Shown here: in pieces, positions 17,295 to 27,630 of the stretch
How positions within the stretch are numbered: position 1 is the first letter of the stretch
Layout of the letters: each line of letters begins with the position of its first letter
Source: Phycisphaerales bacterium UBA1926
GTDB lineage: Bacteria; Planctomycetota; Phycisphaerae; Phycisphaerales; UBA1924
Assembly (NCBI GenBank): GCA_002337215.1
Contig: DDFO01000045.1
Span: 28,750-56,379, forward strand
Direction: 5' to 3'
Length of the DNA: 27,630 nt
The notes under the pieces: generated by a model
What the model was told of the DNA's origin: nothing
The model's database searches: none
What the model saw: only the letters and a program-made list of their open reading frames with translations
Program-made: the position numbers and the translations under genes

Positions 17295-18411
17295 GCCGGT
17301 CATCGGGAAGCGGGCCCGGCTCGGCGGTCGAGACGGCGGCGCGGAAGACCGCATCGGCGAGCGTGCCCTGGCTTGTTGTCGCCCAGAGCGGGATGATCGT
17401 CAGGGCCTTGATCTGGGTGGGTGAGCCGAGATAGGTCTGGAGGTTCGGGTTGATCTTGTTCTCCCAGAGCGCGCTGTTGAACCGACGCCGCCGCGACGTT
17501 GGTTCCTCCTCACCGCTCGCACCCGTCGCGGAGGCGAACGAGTCTGGTTCTGTCATGGGTTCTGGCTCAGGCTTTGGCTCGGCGTCGGGATCCGGATGGG
17601 ACTCGTGCCACCCGCCCAAGAGGAGTTCGCGTCGGCGGAGGTCGAGGCGGACCGGGCGATCGCGGAGGCTTATGGTTTCGATGGTGGGGGCGGCGCCGAG
17701 CAGGCCGAACCGGACGATGTCCAACCGGCCCGGCGCGATGCGCAGGTACTTCGGGAACAGGAAGCCCCACACGATCGGAGCCATGATCGCCGCCGCGACG
17801 AGGGCGATAAAAATGAGCATCGTCGATCGGCTGATGTAATTGTGAACGAGGCCCTGCATCCCAATCTGCAGGATGACCGGGAAGACGCACACGGCCACGA
17901 AGAACCGCCGAGCGAACTTCGGGTCCTGCATCAGCGCGGCGTGGCTTGTTCGCTGTGCGACCCAGACCCGGCACGCCTCGGGCTCGAAATACCCCGGGTC
18001 GTCGCCGGCCGGCATCATGGGTTCGAGGTGTTCTTTCTGATCGGGCCAGCAGATGACGTTGACGCGGGCGTCGGGGTCCATCTCCATCGGCAACCTGAGC
18101 GACGACATCGACCGGCGGTAGCCCCGGGCGGCGATGCGGAACAGCGCGGTCATCCCCACCAGGAAGACCAGCGAGATGACGGTCGCGCGGACGGCGAGCG
18201 GGAGCCAGGGATAGCGGGCGAGGGCGAAGAACCCCGCAACCGAGAGCGCGAGCCCGCCCAGCAACGCGGTGGGGATGATCGCGGCGGTGACGCCCGACCC
18301 GATGCTTGCGCCGCCCCCCTTGAGCCCGCCCCGGCAGAAGTGGACGCCGGACGGGCCGCGGGGTGACCGGGTCGTCGCGTGTGGTTGGGGAGGTGTCGGT
18401 TGCATGGGCAT
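17284..18411 (-). CDS. Four-helix membrane protein of unknown function
   Basis: The protein has 375 residues from the ATG at 18411. Two hydrophobic pairs are visible, around residues 42-66 plus 73-92, and 170-190 plus 198-222, consistent with four membrane helices. After them, KYLRIAPGRLDIVRFG...ETISLRDRPVRLDLRRREL resembles a bacterial PH-like (bPH) beta domain, a weak impression only. A Pro/Glu/Asp-rich disordered stretch (about 285-320) precedes the C-terminal DDRLIG. The frame extends to a GTG at 18501, but that adds an Arg-rich tail with no binding site, so ATG 18411 is preferred; ATG two codons later is equally possible. It precedes the LptC/OstA-like gene by 103 bases on the same strand and may work with it in the envelope. 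No function is assigned. Confidence 0.7.
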   Translation of the reverse strand: MPMQPTPPQPHATTRSPRGPSGVHFCRGGLKGGGASIGSGVTAAIIPTALLGGLALSVAGFFALARYPWLPLAVRATVISLVFLVGMTALFRIAARGYRRSMSSLRLPMEMDPDARVNVICWPDQKEHLEPMMPAGDDPGYFEPEACRVWVAQRTSHAALMQDPKFARRFFVAVCVFPVILQIGMQGLVHNYISRSTMLIFIALVAAAIMAPIVWGFLFPKYLRIAPGRLDIVRFGLLGAAPTIETISLRDRPVRLDLRRRELLLGGWHESHPDPDAEPKPEPEPMTEPDSFASATGASGEEEPTSRRRRFNSALWENKINPNLQTYLGSPTQIKALTIIPLWATTSQGTLADAVFRAAVSTAEPGPLPDDRLIG

Positions 18412-21555
<3,144 letters not shown>

Positions 21556-21779
21556 TCTTTCGGGCTCCTCGGCCGGCAATACAAGGGCGGCGAAACCGGC
21601 ACGAGTTTCCGGACGCGTTCTGTGCGGAGGTCCGAGTACTCGGGCCGCGTCATGCCTGTAGGCCCCCCCGGCGACCCGGCGTATGCGATCTCCGCGAGAC
21701 GATCGAAGCGGGTTCCCGGAATCGCCGATCGAGACCTCCTGTGGGCGTTCACGATTTTGTGCACCACTCGGGGTATCGA

Positions 21780-22907
21780 ATGACGAATCAGTCGCACACG
21801 AACACGCTCGGCATACGCGATCGAGAGCTCGACGGGCTCTTCGCCTCGATGGACTCGGGTTCGTCGAGCGCCGCCGCGAAGGCCGGCCGAGTCTTCAGCC
21901 GGTGGCAGTTCCGCCAGCGTTCGCTCGCGGTGCGCATCCTGCAGCCGGGTGGTTCGGAGATGACCACCCGCATGGCATGCCGCAACCTGTCCAAGGGCGG
22001 CATCGGGCTTCTGCACCGCGCGTACGTCCACATCGGGACCAAGTGCGAGGTGACGATCCCGCACCCCACGAAGGGTGACCAGGACTACGCGGGCAAGGTG
22101 GTTCGGTGCCTGCATTTTTCTGGCATGGTTCACGAGATCGGCATCGCGTTCGAGAACGACATCCCGATCCGGGAGATCACCTGTCCCGACCCGATGCGGG
22201 AGATATTCGCGATCGAGCACGTGGACGCCGATTCGCTCACCGGCACGATCCTGCTCGTCGAAGACAGCGAGATGGACGTCAAGCTCGTGAAGCACTTTCT
22301 GCGGGGCACGCAGATCCGGGTCAAGCACGCGGCGACGATCGACGAAGCCGACCGGGAGGTCCGGGACGGTGTGGGCCTCGTGCTCTGCGATATCCACCTG
22401 GGCGAAGAGAACGGCGCGGACTTTGCTCGCAAGCTGAATGACACCATGGCGAATCGTCCGCCGATCGTGATGATCAGCGCCGATCGCGCGGCGTCGACAC
22501 ACGCGCTGATCTCGAAGCCGTACATCAAGGGGTTCCTCGCCAAGCCGTTCAGCCAGGATGCGCTGCTTCGGACGATCAGCGAGTTCATGGCGGATCCGAA
22601 CGAGGGCGATCCGGTCGCGGATACCGGTTCTGTCGCGGGCGATGCCCAACTCGTCGCGGCGTTGCTTCCAGAACTGACCAAGGCATGCGGGAGACTCGAG
22701 GAAGCCGTGAAAGCCGAGGACGAGACGCTCTCGCTCTCGCTATTGATGCAGATCTCGGGTGTCGCGCCCGTGATGGGGCTCAAGGAGCTCTCGGTCATGG
22801 TCGAGTCGCTGAGCCAGCAGCTCGCGGATTCGATGGACCTCCAGCGGGTCGCGAGCCGTCTCGAAGACATCGTCCGATTATGCGATGAGGCCACCAAGCG
22901 AGGCTGA
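21780..22907 (+). CDS. PilZ - receiver - degenerate Hpt-like regulator A
   Basis: The protein has 375 residues. PilZ domain (about 40-140): RWQFR (41-45) fits the RxxxR arm and NLSKGG (69-74) the (D/N)xSxxG loop that binds cyclic di-GMP. Receiver (about 157-275): acidic pair E161/D162 in LVEDSEMD, phosphoacceptor D204 in LVLCDIHLGEENG, S233 in MISAD and K255 in LAKPF, so it should be phosphorylatable. The last ~85 residues align without gaps around their core with protein B, whose sequence is Hpt-like, but the expected His is M323. There is no output DNA-binding or GGDEF domain. The frame is open to 21390 inside gyrB; ATG 21780 is chosen because homology starts there. A GTG at 21741 is an alternative. 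It precedes protein B by 23 bases. Confidence 0.85.
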   Translation: MTNQSHTNTLGIRDRELDGLFASMDSGSSSAAAKAGRVFSRWQFRQRSLAVRILQPGGSEMTTRMACRNLSKGGIGLLHRAYVHIGTKCEVTIPHPTKGDQDYAGKVVRCLHFSGMVHEIGIAFENDIPIREITCPDPMREIFAIEHVDADSLTGTILLVEDSEMDVKLVKHFLRGTQIRVKHAATIDEADREVRDGVGLVLCDIHLGEENGADFARKLNDTMANRPPIVMISADRAASTHALISKPYIKGFLAKPFSQDALLRTISEFMADPNEGDPVADTGSVAGDAQLVAALLPELTKACGRLEEAVKAEDETLSLSLLMQISGVAPVMGLKELSVMVESLSQQLADSMDLQRVASRLEDIVRLCDEATKRG

Positions 22908-22930
22908 ACAAGAAGGGCGGGGTATGAGGC

Positions 22931-24052
22931 ATGAGCGCACACGAACGAAAGATCGACCAGGCGGGCCGGCAGAACACCCTGGGGCTCAGCCTCACCAAGC
23001 TCGAGTCGATCCTCGACAAGCTCGAAAAGGAAAGCGACGGTGAGTCAATCCGCCGCGATGATGCACGCTGGCCCTTCCGGCAGCCATCGATCGGCGTCAC
23101 GCTCATCCACCCGGGCGGCTCTCAGGTCGATGTCCACATGGCGTGCCGGAATCTCTCCCGCGGAGGCGCGGGGCTTCTGCACAGTACGTTCCTCTACAAC
23201 GGCACCCGCTGCATCTTCTCGCTGCCCCACCACGAGCGGGGGATGGTCACGGTCGAGGGCGAGGTTGTCCGCTGCCAGCACCGAGAGGGGATGATCCACG
23301 AGATCGGCGTCAGGTTCGACGCCCCGATCGACCTCCGTGCGTTCACCAATCCCAACCCGCTGAGCCAGCTGTTCAGCGCCGAACGCGTCGATGCGAGCAC
23401 GCTCGAGGGCACGCTTCTCTATGTCGATCCCAGCGAGGAGGATCGGGACGTGCTCACGAGTTGCCTCAAGGACACCGGTGTTTACGTTGTCCCCGCGACG
23501 ACAGCGAAAGAAGGGCTCGACCTCGCCAAGAAGGGCGTGGACATGATCATCGCCGAGTTCGCTCTCGATGACATGTCCGGCGCCGAGTTCGTTGTCCAAC
23601 TCCGCAGCGAGAACATTTCCAAGCCGGTTCTTTTCCTGACTCATGACATGAGCGACCGGGTGACCAACGCGGTCAATCGGCGGATGGCCCAGGCGATGAT
23701 CCGCAAGCCGATCGTCGAGGAGACCCTGTTCGCCGCGCTCGCCGAGTTCCTCCACCCCAGCGTCGGTACCGACGCACCCGGGAGCCGCGTCGTCGATCCC
23801 CAGCTCGTCGAAGCGCTCAAGCCCGAGTTCGCCAGGTGCGCCCGTCAGATCGACACCGCGGTTCGAAACAACAAACCCATGGAGGCGATCAGCTCGTGCC
23901 ACGTTCTCCAGCAGATCGCCAGCCTGGTCGGGCTCTCACGCATGAGCGAGAACATCGCGGTCGTGCTCGTCGGCCTGTCGGAGACCATGGAGATCGAGCC
24001 GGTCGCAGATGACCTCCGGTTCATCATCGAGGAGTGTCGACGCGCCGCCTGA
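22931..24052 (+). CDS. PilZ - pseudo-receiver - Hpt-like regulator B
   Basis: The protein has 373 residues and is a paralogue of the preceding gene across its whole length. PilZ: RWPFR (46-50) and NLSRGG (74-79). Receiver: D166 in YVDPSEED, T237 and K259 are kept, but the phosphoacceptor position is E209 (MIIAEFALDDMSG), which often mimics a phosphorylated aspartate and cannot be phosphorylated in the usual way. C-terminal ~85 residues: CHVLQQIASLVGL places H324 ten residues before a Gly, the spacing of Hpt HxLKGxxxxxG, although the K and G after the His are Gln here. It is likely in an operon with protein A. Function is unknown; coupling c-di-GMP to phosphotransfer is an inference. It ends 36 bases from the convergent 78-residue gene. 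Confidence 0.85.
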   Translation: MSAHERKIDQAGRQNTLGLSLTKLESILDKLEKESDGESIRRDDARWPFRQPSIGVTLIHPGGSQVDVHMACRNLSRGGAGLLHSTFLYNGTRCIFSLPHHERGMVTVEGEVVRCQHREGMIHEIGVRFDAPIDLRAFTNPNPLSQLFSAERVDASTLEGTLLYVDPSEEDRDVLTSCLKDTGVYVVPATTAKEGLDLAKKGVDMIIAEFALDDMSGAEFVVQLRSENISKPVLFLTHDMSDRVTNAVNRRMAQAMIRKPIVEETLFAALAEFLHPSVGTDAPGSRVVDPQLVEALKPEFARCARQIDTAVRNNKPMEAISSCHVLQQIASLVGLSRMSENIAVVLVGLSETMEIEPVADDLRFIIEECRRAA

Positions 24053-24088
24053 TCGGTCGGCGCGATATCGGCCCGGCGGTTCTCGGTG

Positions 24089-24325
24089 TCAGCGCCCGCC
24101 GCCGAGCCCGATCCGCGATAGGGCGACGCGCCACCACCGGTCCGCGTGCGAAGGCCCGGTGGGGAGGCTCATCAGCCGCTCGAATCCGCCGTGGTCCGCA
24201 CGCTTGGCGGGGATCCGCGGGTATCGCGCCCGCGTGCGGAGCGCGTGCGTGAGCCACGCGGAATGCTCGGCGCGGAACTTTGCGCCGGGATCGACAAGCT
24301 CGGAAAAGCGGGGGCCCGAGAACAT
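24089..24325 (-). CDS. Small hypothetical protein (78 residues)
   Basis: No family is recognised. From the ATG at 24325 the protein is basic and aromatic: KFRAEHSAWLTHAL and RWWRVALSRIGLG suggest short helices, with YPRIPAKRADHGGFERL in between. Codon third positions are nearly all G or C, which matches the window's real genes and not shadow frames. The frame extends to 24538, but that upstream part is Arg/Pro-rich and has no clear ribosome binding site, so the shorter start is chosen, with little certainty. No signal peptide or membrane helix is visible. It is convergent with the tandem regulators and divergent from the proline-rich PEP-CTERM gene. Confidence 0.55.
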   Translation of the reverse strand: MFSGPRFSELVDPGAKFRAEHSAWLTHALRTRARYPRIPAKRADHGGFERLMSLPTGPSHADRWWRVALSRIGLGGGR

Positions 24326-24639
24326 GCCGGCATGGTATCGGTTCACCCGCGCCGTTCCAACCCGCGAGGTGCGGGTCACCGTCGTTTCCGGCCGATCCGG
24401 ATGCGCCCGCCTTCGACGGTCCAGCCGCCGACCAACCGACCAATCGATCGAACGCGCCGGTTCTTCACCCGCCGATAAGTATGCATCATCCGCGCAGACC
24501 GCCCCGGTCCGCGGCGTTGGCACCCAACCCGCTGGCACCGCGATGGATCCAATCAGACTGTTGACCCGTATCTCCCGGTGCGGGTTCGGATCCCGTCACC
24601 GGGAAAGAAACAACTCTGTTTCGCATCGGGGGAGACGCC
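24326..24639. other. Divergent intergenic region with leader hairpins (314 bases)
   Basis: This region lies between the 78-residue gene and the proline-rich PEP-CTERM gene. Two hairpins at 24573-24622 are described separately. Upstream parts (24330-24560) contain no clear gene; a GATAAGTATGC patch near 24472 might be a -10 element but has no good -35. Confidence 0.45.
24573..24622 (+). promoter_or_regulatory. Two adjacent hairpins in the leader of the PEP-CTERM gene
   Basis: TCCCGGTG (24573-24580) pairs with CACCGGGA (24597-24604), with inner CGGG/CCCG pairs around a TTCGGAT loop. Three bases on, GAAACA (24607-24612) pairs with TGTTTC (24617-24622) around ACTC. They lie 17-67 bases before the ATG. 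They may control leader transcription or translation. The first looks like a tRNA T-arm, but no tRNA can be completed. Confidence 0.45.
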
Positions 24640-25956
24640 ATGGAACGGGCCTTCTTCGGGGGCGCGGCCGCGTGCGCTCTCGCAATCACAACCGGGTTGG
24701 CAGCAGGCGATGACCTGCTCCGCCTCTGGGGCATCGACAACGACGACGCCCAGCTTTTCGCCATCGACGACGTCCGCAATCCCGGCGCAACCCTCGTCGA
24801 TTTCGGCCGGATCCACGTCGCCGACGGCTTCGCGTCTCACACCGTCGAGGGTGACATCCAGGCCTTCACGATCGTGAATACGTTCGACGCGTTCTTCGTC
24901 TCCAGCGAAGGCGTCGGGAGCGTCCCGGGCCCCGTGCTGCTGCACATCGACCTGCACGATCTCGACACATCGGGCGAGGCGGGCGAGACCAACCCCGGTG
25001 TCGTCACCGCCGACGTGATCGGCTCGCTGCTCGACGCCGGGTGGGACCCCGCCTGGTCCGTCACCGGCATCGCGGGCGATCCGCTCTACAACGAGATGTA
25101 CATCCTCGGTGCCGATGGTGACGACACCACCAACGATACCATCGCGCGCATCCACGCCAACACCGACCGCACCGTCGAGATCACACCCATCGGCGAGATC
25201 CGGTGGCGCTTCGGCGGCGTCACCATGGGCGGCGACATGACCCTGGGCCCCTCGGGTCTGCTGATGATCTCCGATGAGTCGCAAGGCCGGATCGTGATGG
25301 TCGAACCCAATTCGGGCGAGGTCAAGGGCATCCGCCTCGAGGGGGTCCGCGTCGATACCGACATCGCCCGGTACGGCGGCATCGCCTGGGACGGCTTCAA
25401 CGACCGCACCGCGATGTACGACAACAACACCAACCAACTGATCGTCGACAACCGCAAGGACAACTCGATCACCGCATTCGATCTGCTGGGGTCGGGTGTC
25501 AAGGAAGTCGGCGGGATGGAGTTCGTCTTCCGGCCGACCCCGCCCGACCAGAACGCGCCGTCATCGGCCTCGCCGCGCGCACAGCGGGTCGGCAACTTCA
25601 CTCGGTCGAACGACTACGGCCGGCCGAAGGGCGTCTCGCCCTCCAGCGGCGGCGGCGGGGGCCAGAACAGCCTGAACCCGCTCGACCCGAGCCAGTTCCC
25701 GCCCGATCCTCTGGACCCGCCCTTCGACCCGCCGAGCGATCCCCCGACCGACGGCGACCCGCCGACAGGTGGCCCCCCGCCGGGCGGCGACCTGCCCCCC
25801 GACGAGTTCGACGACCCGCCCGAGGGCCCGCCCCCGCCGGACGGCCCGCCGGATGGTCCTCCTGATGGTCCGCCGAATATCCCGGCCCCCGGTGGGCTCG
25901 CGGTGCTGGGCCTGAGCGCCACCGCCTTGGTTCGCCGCCGCCGTCGCAACGCCTGA
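24640..25956 (+). CDS. PEP-CTERM-type secreted protein with proline-rich spacer
   Basis: The protein has 438 residues. Residues 1-22 are a Sec signal peptide (CALAITTGLAAG). Residues ~25-330 form a beta-rich domain: repeated strands such as LRLWGIDNDDAQLFAIDD, and phrases like GEIRWRFGGVTMGGDMTLGP and GIAWDGFNDRTAMYDNN, suggest a propeller-like or similar extracellular fold; no catalytic motif is recognised. Residues ~345-412 are an Asp/Gly/Pro-rich spacer with DGPP repeats, followed by IPAPGGLAVLGLSATALV and RRRRR, the exosortase-sorting tail. The design, folded domain on a Pro-rich stalk with surface anchor, suggests exposure away from the cell. GGGGAG lies five bases before the ATG. It ends at a strong hairpin. 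Confidence 0.82.
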   Translation: MERAFFGGAAACALAITTGLAAGDDLLRLWGIDNDDAQLFAIDDVRNPGATLVDFGRIHVADGFASHTVEGDIQAFTIVNTFDAFFVSSEGVGSVPGPVLLHIDLHDLDTSGEAGETNPGVVTADVIGSLLDAGWDPAWSVTGIAGDPLYNEMYILGADGDDTTNDTIARIHANTDRTVEITPIGEIRWRFGGVTMGGDMTLGPSGLLMISDESQGRIVMVEPNSGEVKGIRLEGVRVDTDIARYGGIAWDGFNDRTAMYDNNTNQLIVDNRKDNSITAFDLLGSGVKEVGGMEFVFRPTPPDQNAPSSASPRAQRVGNFTRSNDYGRPKGVSPSSGGGGGQNSLNPLDPSQFPPDPLDPPFDPPSDPPTDGDPPTGGPPPGGDLPPDEFDDPPEGPPPPDGPPDGPPDGPPNIPAPGGLAVLGLSATALVRRRRRNA

Positions 25957-26002
25957 ACGCGAACCGTGACGTCAGCGCGTCGAGAAAGTTCACGCAATGA
26001 AC

Positions 26003-26041
26003 ACACGCCGGGCTTGTCTCTCTGGGACAAGCCCGGCGTGT
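26003..26041. terminator. Very strong bidirectional terminator hairpin
   Basis: A perfect 16-bp stem, ACACGCCGGGCTTGTC with its complement, encloses a 7-base loop. It lies between the convergent PEP-CTERM and dockerin-tailed genes. A T-containing tract follows on the plus strand. It probably terminates both. Confidence 0.85.
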
Positions 26042-26132
26042 TCCGTTCTCCAGAGGTTGTTCCACGGATGCCGCTCGGCGGGACCGGGCCCTGTGCCCGA
26101 GCCATTCACGTTCCGCTCGGCTGCGGCGGGGC

Positions 26133-27527
26133 TCAGGGGTTGCAGGGCGTGAGGAATGCACCGACGAACACGCCGATGTCGCCCAGATCAAAGACGCCGT
26201 CGGGGTCCAGATCCGCGATCGGGTTCTGCGAGAGGAACCCGGAGGTGAACGCGCCGATGTCGGCAAGATCCAGCACGCCGAACGGCTCTGCGAGGTCGGC
26301 GGCGTTGCACCCGCCCGGCTCGGCCAGCGGCAGTTGGAAATCGACGATCACCGGCAGGTGGTCGGCGGCGACCGACGACGCGATGACCGGGGCGCTCGGG
26401 AACCCTCGCAAGGGCTCGGGGAGCTGCGCGGTCTGGGGCGGGGTCGCGGAGTTGAAGATGAACTGTCGGCGGACGCCCTCGACGACGCTGTCCTGCCAGG
26501 CGATGTAGTCGAGCTTGCTGCTGCCCCGGGTGTCCTCGTCGTTGTTGAACGGGTCTCGGGCGTCGTCGTAGGTCGAGTCGCTCCGGTCGCGGTCCGTCCC
26601 GTCGGTGCCGCCCGTGAACTCCGCCCGCGTCATCCACTCCGCCGGACCCTTGCGTCCGTTGGTCGCCTCGTCCTCGTTCCAGTCGCCGCCCCAGATCACC
26701 GGCGTGTTCTCGTCGAGGATCATGGTGGGGGAGGGGAACGGGATCCGCTGGTTCGGGTCCGGGAGGCCCGTCCCCGCGCCGTTGTACAGATAGTCGATCG
26801 TGTACGCGACGATCTGCCCTGCCTCGAGCCGCTCTTCCCGATCGTCGCTCGATCCGCCCGCCTTGAAGTGCGCGTTGCCGACGACCAGGTCGCCCGCGTA
26901 CACGTCGTCGGGGAGGTCGATCTCCGCGAACGCCTGCCCGCGGATCACGACCCCTGTCGGGGCGTACGCGTCCTGGATCACCAGCACCTCGGGGTTGGTC
27001 GCGATGCCGTCCCCGTTCAGGTCCGCGAACGGGAACCGGCTCAGGATCACGTTGCGGTTGAACCCGTCGCTCACTGTGCTCACGAACACGTGCGGCATGT
27101 CGAAGTCGGGCGCGTACGCGCGGACGAACGAGGTCACCGTCCCGCCCTCGAACGGGTCGGCCCCGCCGTTGAAGAACAGGTCGAACACCGTCTCGAGTTC
27201 CGACACCGAATCCACGCAGCCGCCGCACCCGTTGTCGGCCGTCTCCTGCAGGATGAGCACGTCCGGCTGCATGCCCGCGACGATCCGGACGCACGCGTTC
27301 CAGTTGGCGACCTGGTTCCCCTTGGTGGGGTTCTCGGTGCGGATCGCGTCCTCGACGTTCCACGTCATCACGCGGATGTCGGTCGGGTCCGACTTGCCCC
27401 ATTCCCCGTTGAACGGGTCCCACTGCGCACACGCGGTGTTGACGCAGAGCGACGTACCACAGGCGACGGCCAACGCCACGCAGGCCGTCAGTGTGCGGGA
27501 AGGATCACGATCGGAGGTCGAGGTCAT
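26133..27527 (-). CDS. Secreted endonuclease/exonuclease/phosphatase-family protein with GC-type dockerin
   Basis: The protein has 464 residues. A Sec signal peptide (about 1-33) ends in ACAQ. The EEP (DNase I-like) fold shows VMTWNVE, the catalytic LILQETADN, NVILSRFPF, VVGNAHFKAGG, VIWGGDWNED and the final VAADHLPVIVDF (usually SDH; ADH here). Extracellular members of this family hydrolyse phosphodiester or phosphate-ester bonds; the substrate cannot be read from sequence. Residues 407-464 form the Cys-flanked GC-type dockerin (CNAADLA...LDLADIGAF...DLDPDGVFDLGDI...PCNP), thought to attach proteins to the surface. ATG 27527 has AAGGA seven bases upstream; a TTG two codons before is rejected. 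It may scavenge phosphate or nucleotides from DNA, an inference. Confidence 0.88.
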   Translation of the reverse strand: MTSTSDRDPSRTLTACVALAVACGTSLCVNTACAQWDPFNGEWGKSDPTDIRVMTWNVEDAIRTENPTKGNQVANWNACVRIVAGMQPDVLILQETADNGCGGCVDSVSELETVFDLFFNGGADPFEGGTVTSFVRAYAPDFDMPHVFVSTVSDGFNRNVILSRFPFADLNGDGIATNPEVLVIQDAYAPTGVVIRGQAFAEIDLPDDVYAGDLVVGNAHFKAGGSSDDREERLEAGQIVAYTIDYLYNGAGTGLPDPNQRIPFPSPTMILDENTPVIWGGDWNEDEATNGRKGPAEWMTRAEFTGGTDGTDRDRSDSTYDDARDPFNNDEDTRGSSKLDYIAWQDSVVEGVRRQFIFNSATPPQTAQLPEPLRGFPSAPVIASSVAADHLPVIVDFQLPLAEPGGCNAADLAEPFGVLDLADIGAFTSGFLSQNPIADLDPDGVFDLGDIGVFVGAFLTPCNP

Positions 27528-27601
27528 GGGCAAATCCTTCTGGTTCGCTCGCGTCGGGGCGGACGGTCCCGACCCATAACCGGCCGGGAGGTGGGAAACG
27601 A

Positions 27602-27629
27602 AGCGCCCGGGCCGTTGGGCCCGGGCGCT
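27602..27629 (-). terminator. Hairpin at the right edge of the window
   Basis: AGCGCCCGGGCC (27602-27613) pairs with GGCCCGGGCGCT (27618-27629) around GTTG. On the minus strand it is followed by TTCGTTTCCC, so it most likely terminates a minus-strand gene lying beyond the window, upstream of the dockerin-tailed gene. Confidence 0.65.
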
Positions 27630-27630
27630 C

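Noticed and set aside
24024..24443. A 139-codon minus-strand frame after regulator B
   Set aside because: It overlaps the 3' end of regulator B and the better-supported 78-residue frame, and its translation is Arg/Pro/Ala-rich with poor codon third positions.
24541..24604. A tRNA gene ending in a T-arm-like GGTTCGGATCC
   Set aside because: The T loop has G instead of the conserved A, the anticodon stem does not pair, and the only strand that pairs with the would-be acceptor 3' strand lies directly before the T-stem, not at the 5' end. It is a hairpin.
24553..25437. A 294-codon minus-strand frame ending in GDGIRTRTG
   Set aside because: It is antisense to the PEP-CTERM gene. The GIRT string is what a tRNA-like T-arm gives when read in reverse and is a known source of false genes.
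25610..25910. A possible regulatory or repeat region because of strong C-rich tracts
   Set aside because: The bias is explained by the Pro/Gly/Asp codons of the stalk of the PEP-CTERM protein.

Overview
The window is GC-rich chromosomal DNA, most likely from a marine planctomycete of the class Phycisphaerae. The evidence is indirect. Two secreted proteins end in a PAP-(hydrophobic stretch)-RRRR tail, the Phycisphaerae form of the PEP-CTERM sorting signal. Two other secreted proteins end in dockerin-like domains, one of them the Cys-bounded 'GC-type' dockerin typical of this group. There is also a planctomycete-style prepilin-like protein, a very large LptC/OstA-like protein and a GyrB with a long C-terminal-half insertion. 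I see no rRNA, tRNA, CRISPR array, insertion sequence or phage gene.

Layout: (1) 1-3012: the end of an Fe-S cryptochrome/photolyase gene (+) faces a two-gene minus-strand unit, a secreted dockerin-type protein and a prepilin-like protein that overlap by 8 bases. (2) 3459-7580: proB, proA and gdhA (+). GdhA makes glutamate, and ProB and ProA turn glutamate into glutamate-5-semialdehyde, the proline precursor. (3) 7605-9783 (-): a small unknown gene, tsaD (tRNA t6A synthesis) and a GGQ-only release-factor-like protein, so two of the three concern translation. (4) 10164-11887 (+): crcB (fluoride channel), sixA (phosphohistidine phosphatase) and an exported HExxH metalloprotease. (5) 12123-18411 (-): a PEP-CTERM protein, a thioredoxin-like protein, a 1125-residue LptC/OstA-like envelope protein and an unknown four-helix membrane protein. 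(6) 18730-24052 (+): gyrB, then two tandem PilZ-receiver-Hpt-like regulators. (7) 24089-27527: a small unknown gene (-), a proline-rich PEP-CTERM protein (+) and a secreted endonuclease/exonuclease/phosphatase-family protein with a GC-type dockerin (-). Strong hairpins separate most of the convergent gene pairs.

The most interesting find is the tandem regulator pair at 21780-24052. The two proteins share the same three-part architecture but have lost opposite phosphorylation sites. The first keeps the receiver aspartate (D204) and has methionine (M323) where an Hpt histidine would lie. The second has glutamate (E209) in place of the receiver aspartate but keeps a histidine (H324) in an Hpt-like spacing. 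Both keep PilZ-type motifs for c-di-GMP. They look like a duplicated module divided into a phosphoryl receiver and a phosphoryl carrier, which I infer from sequence alone.
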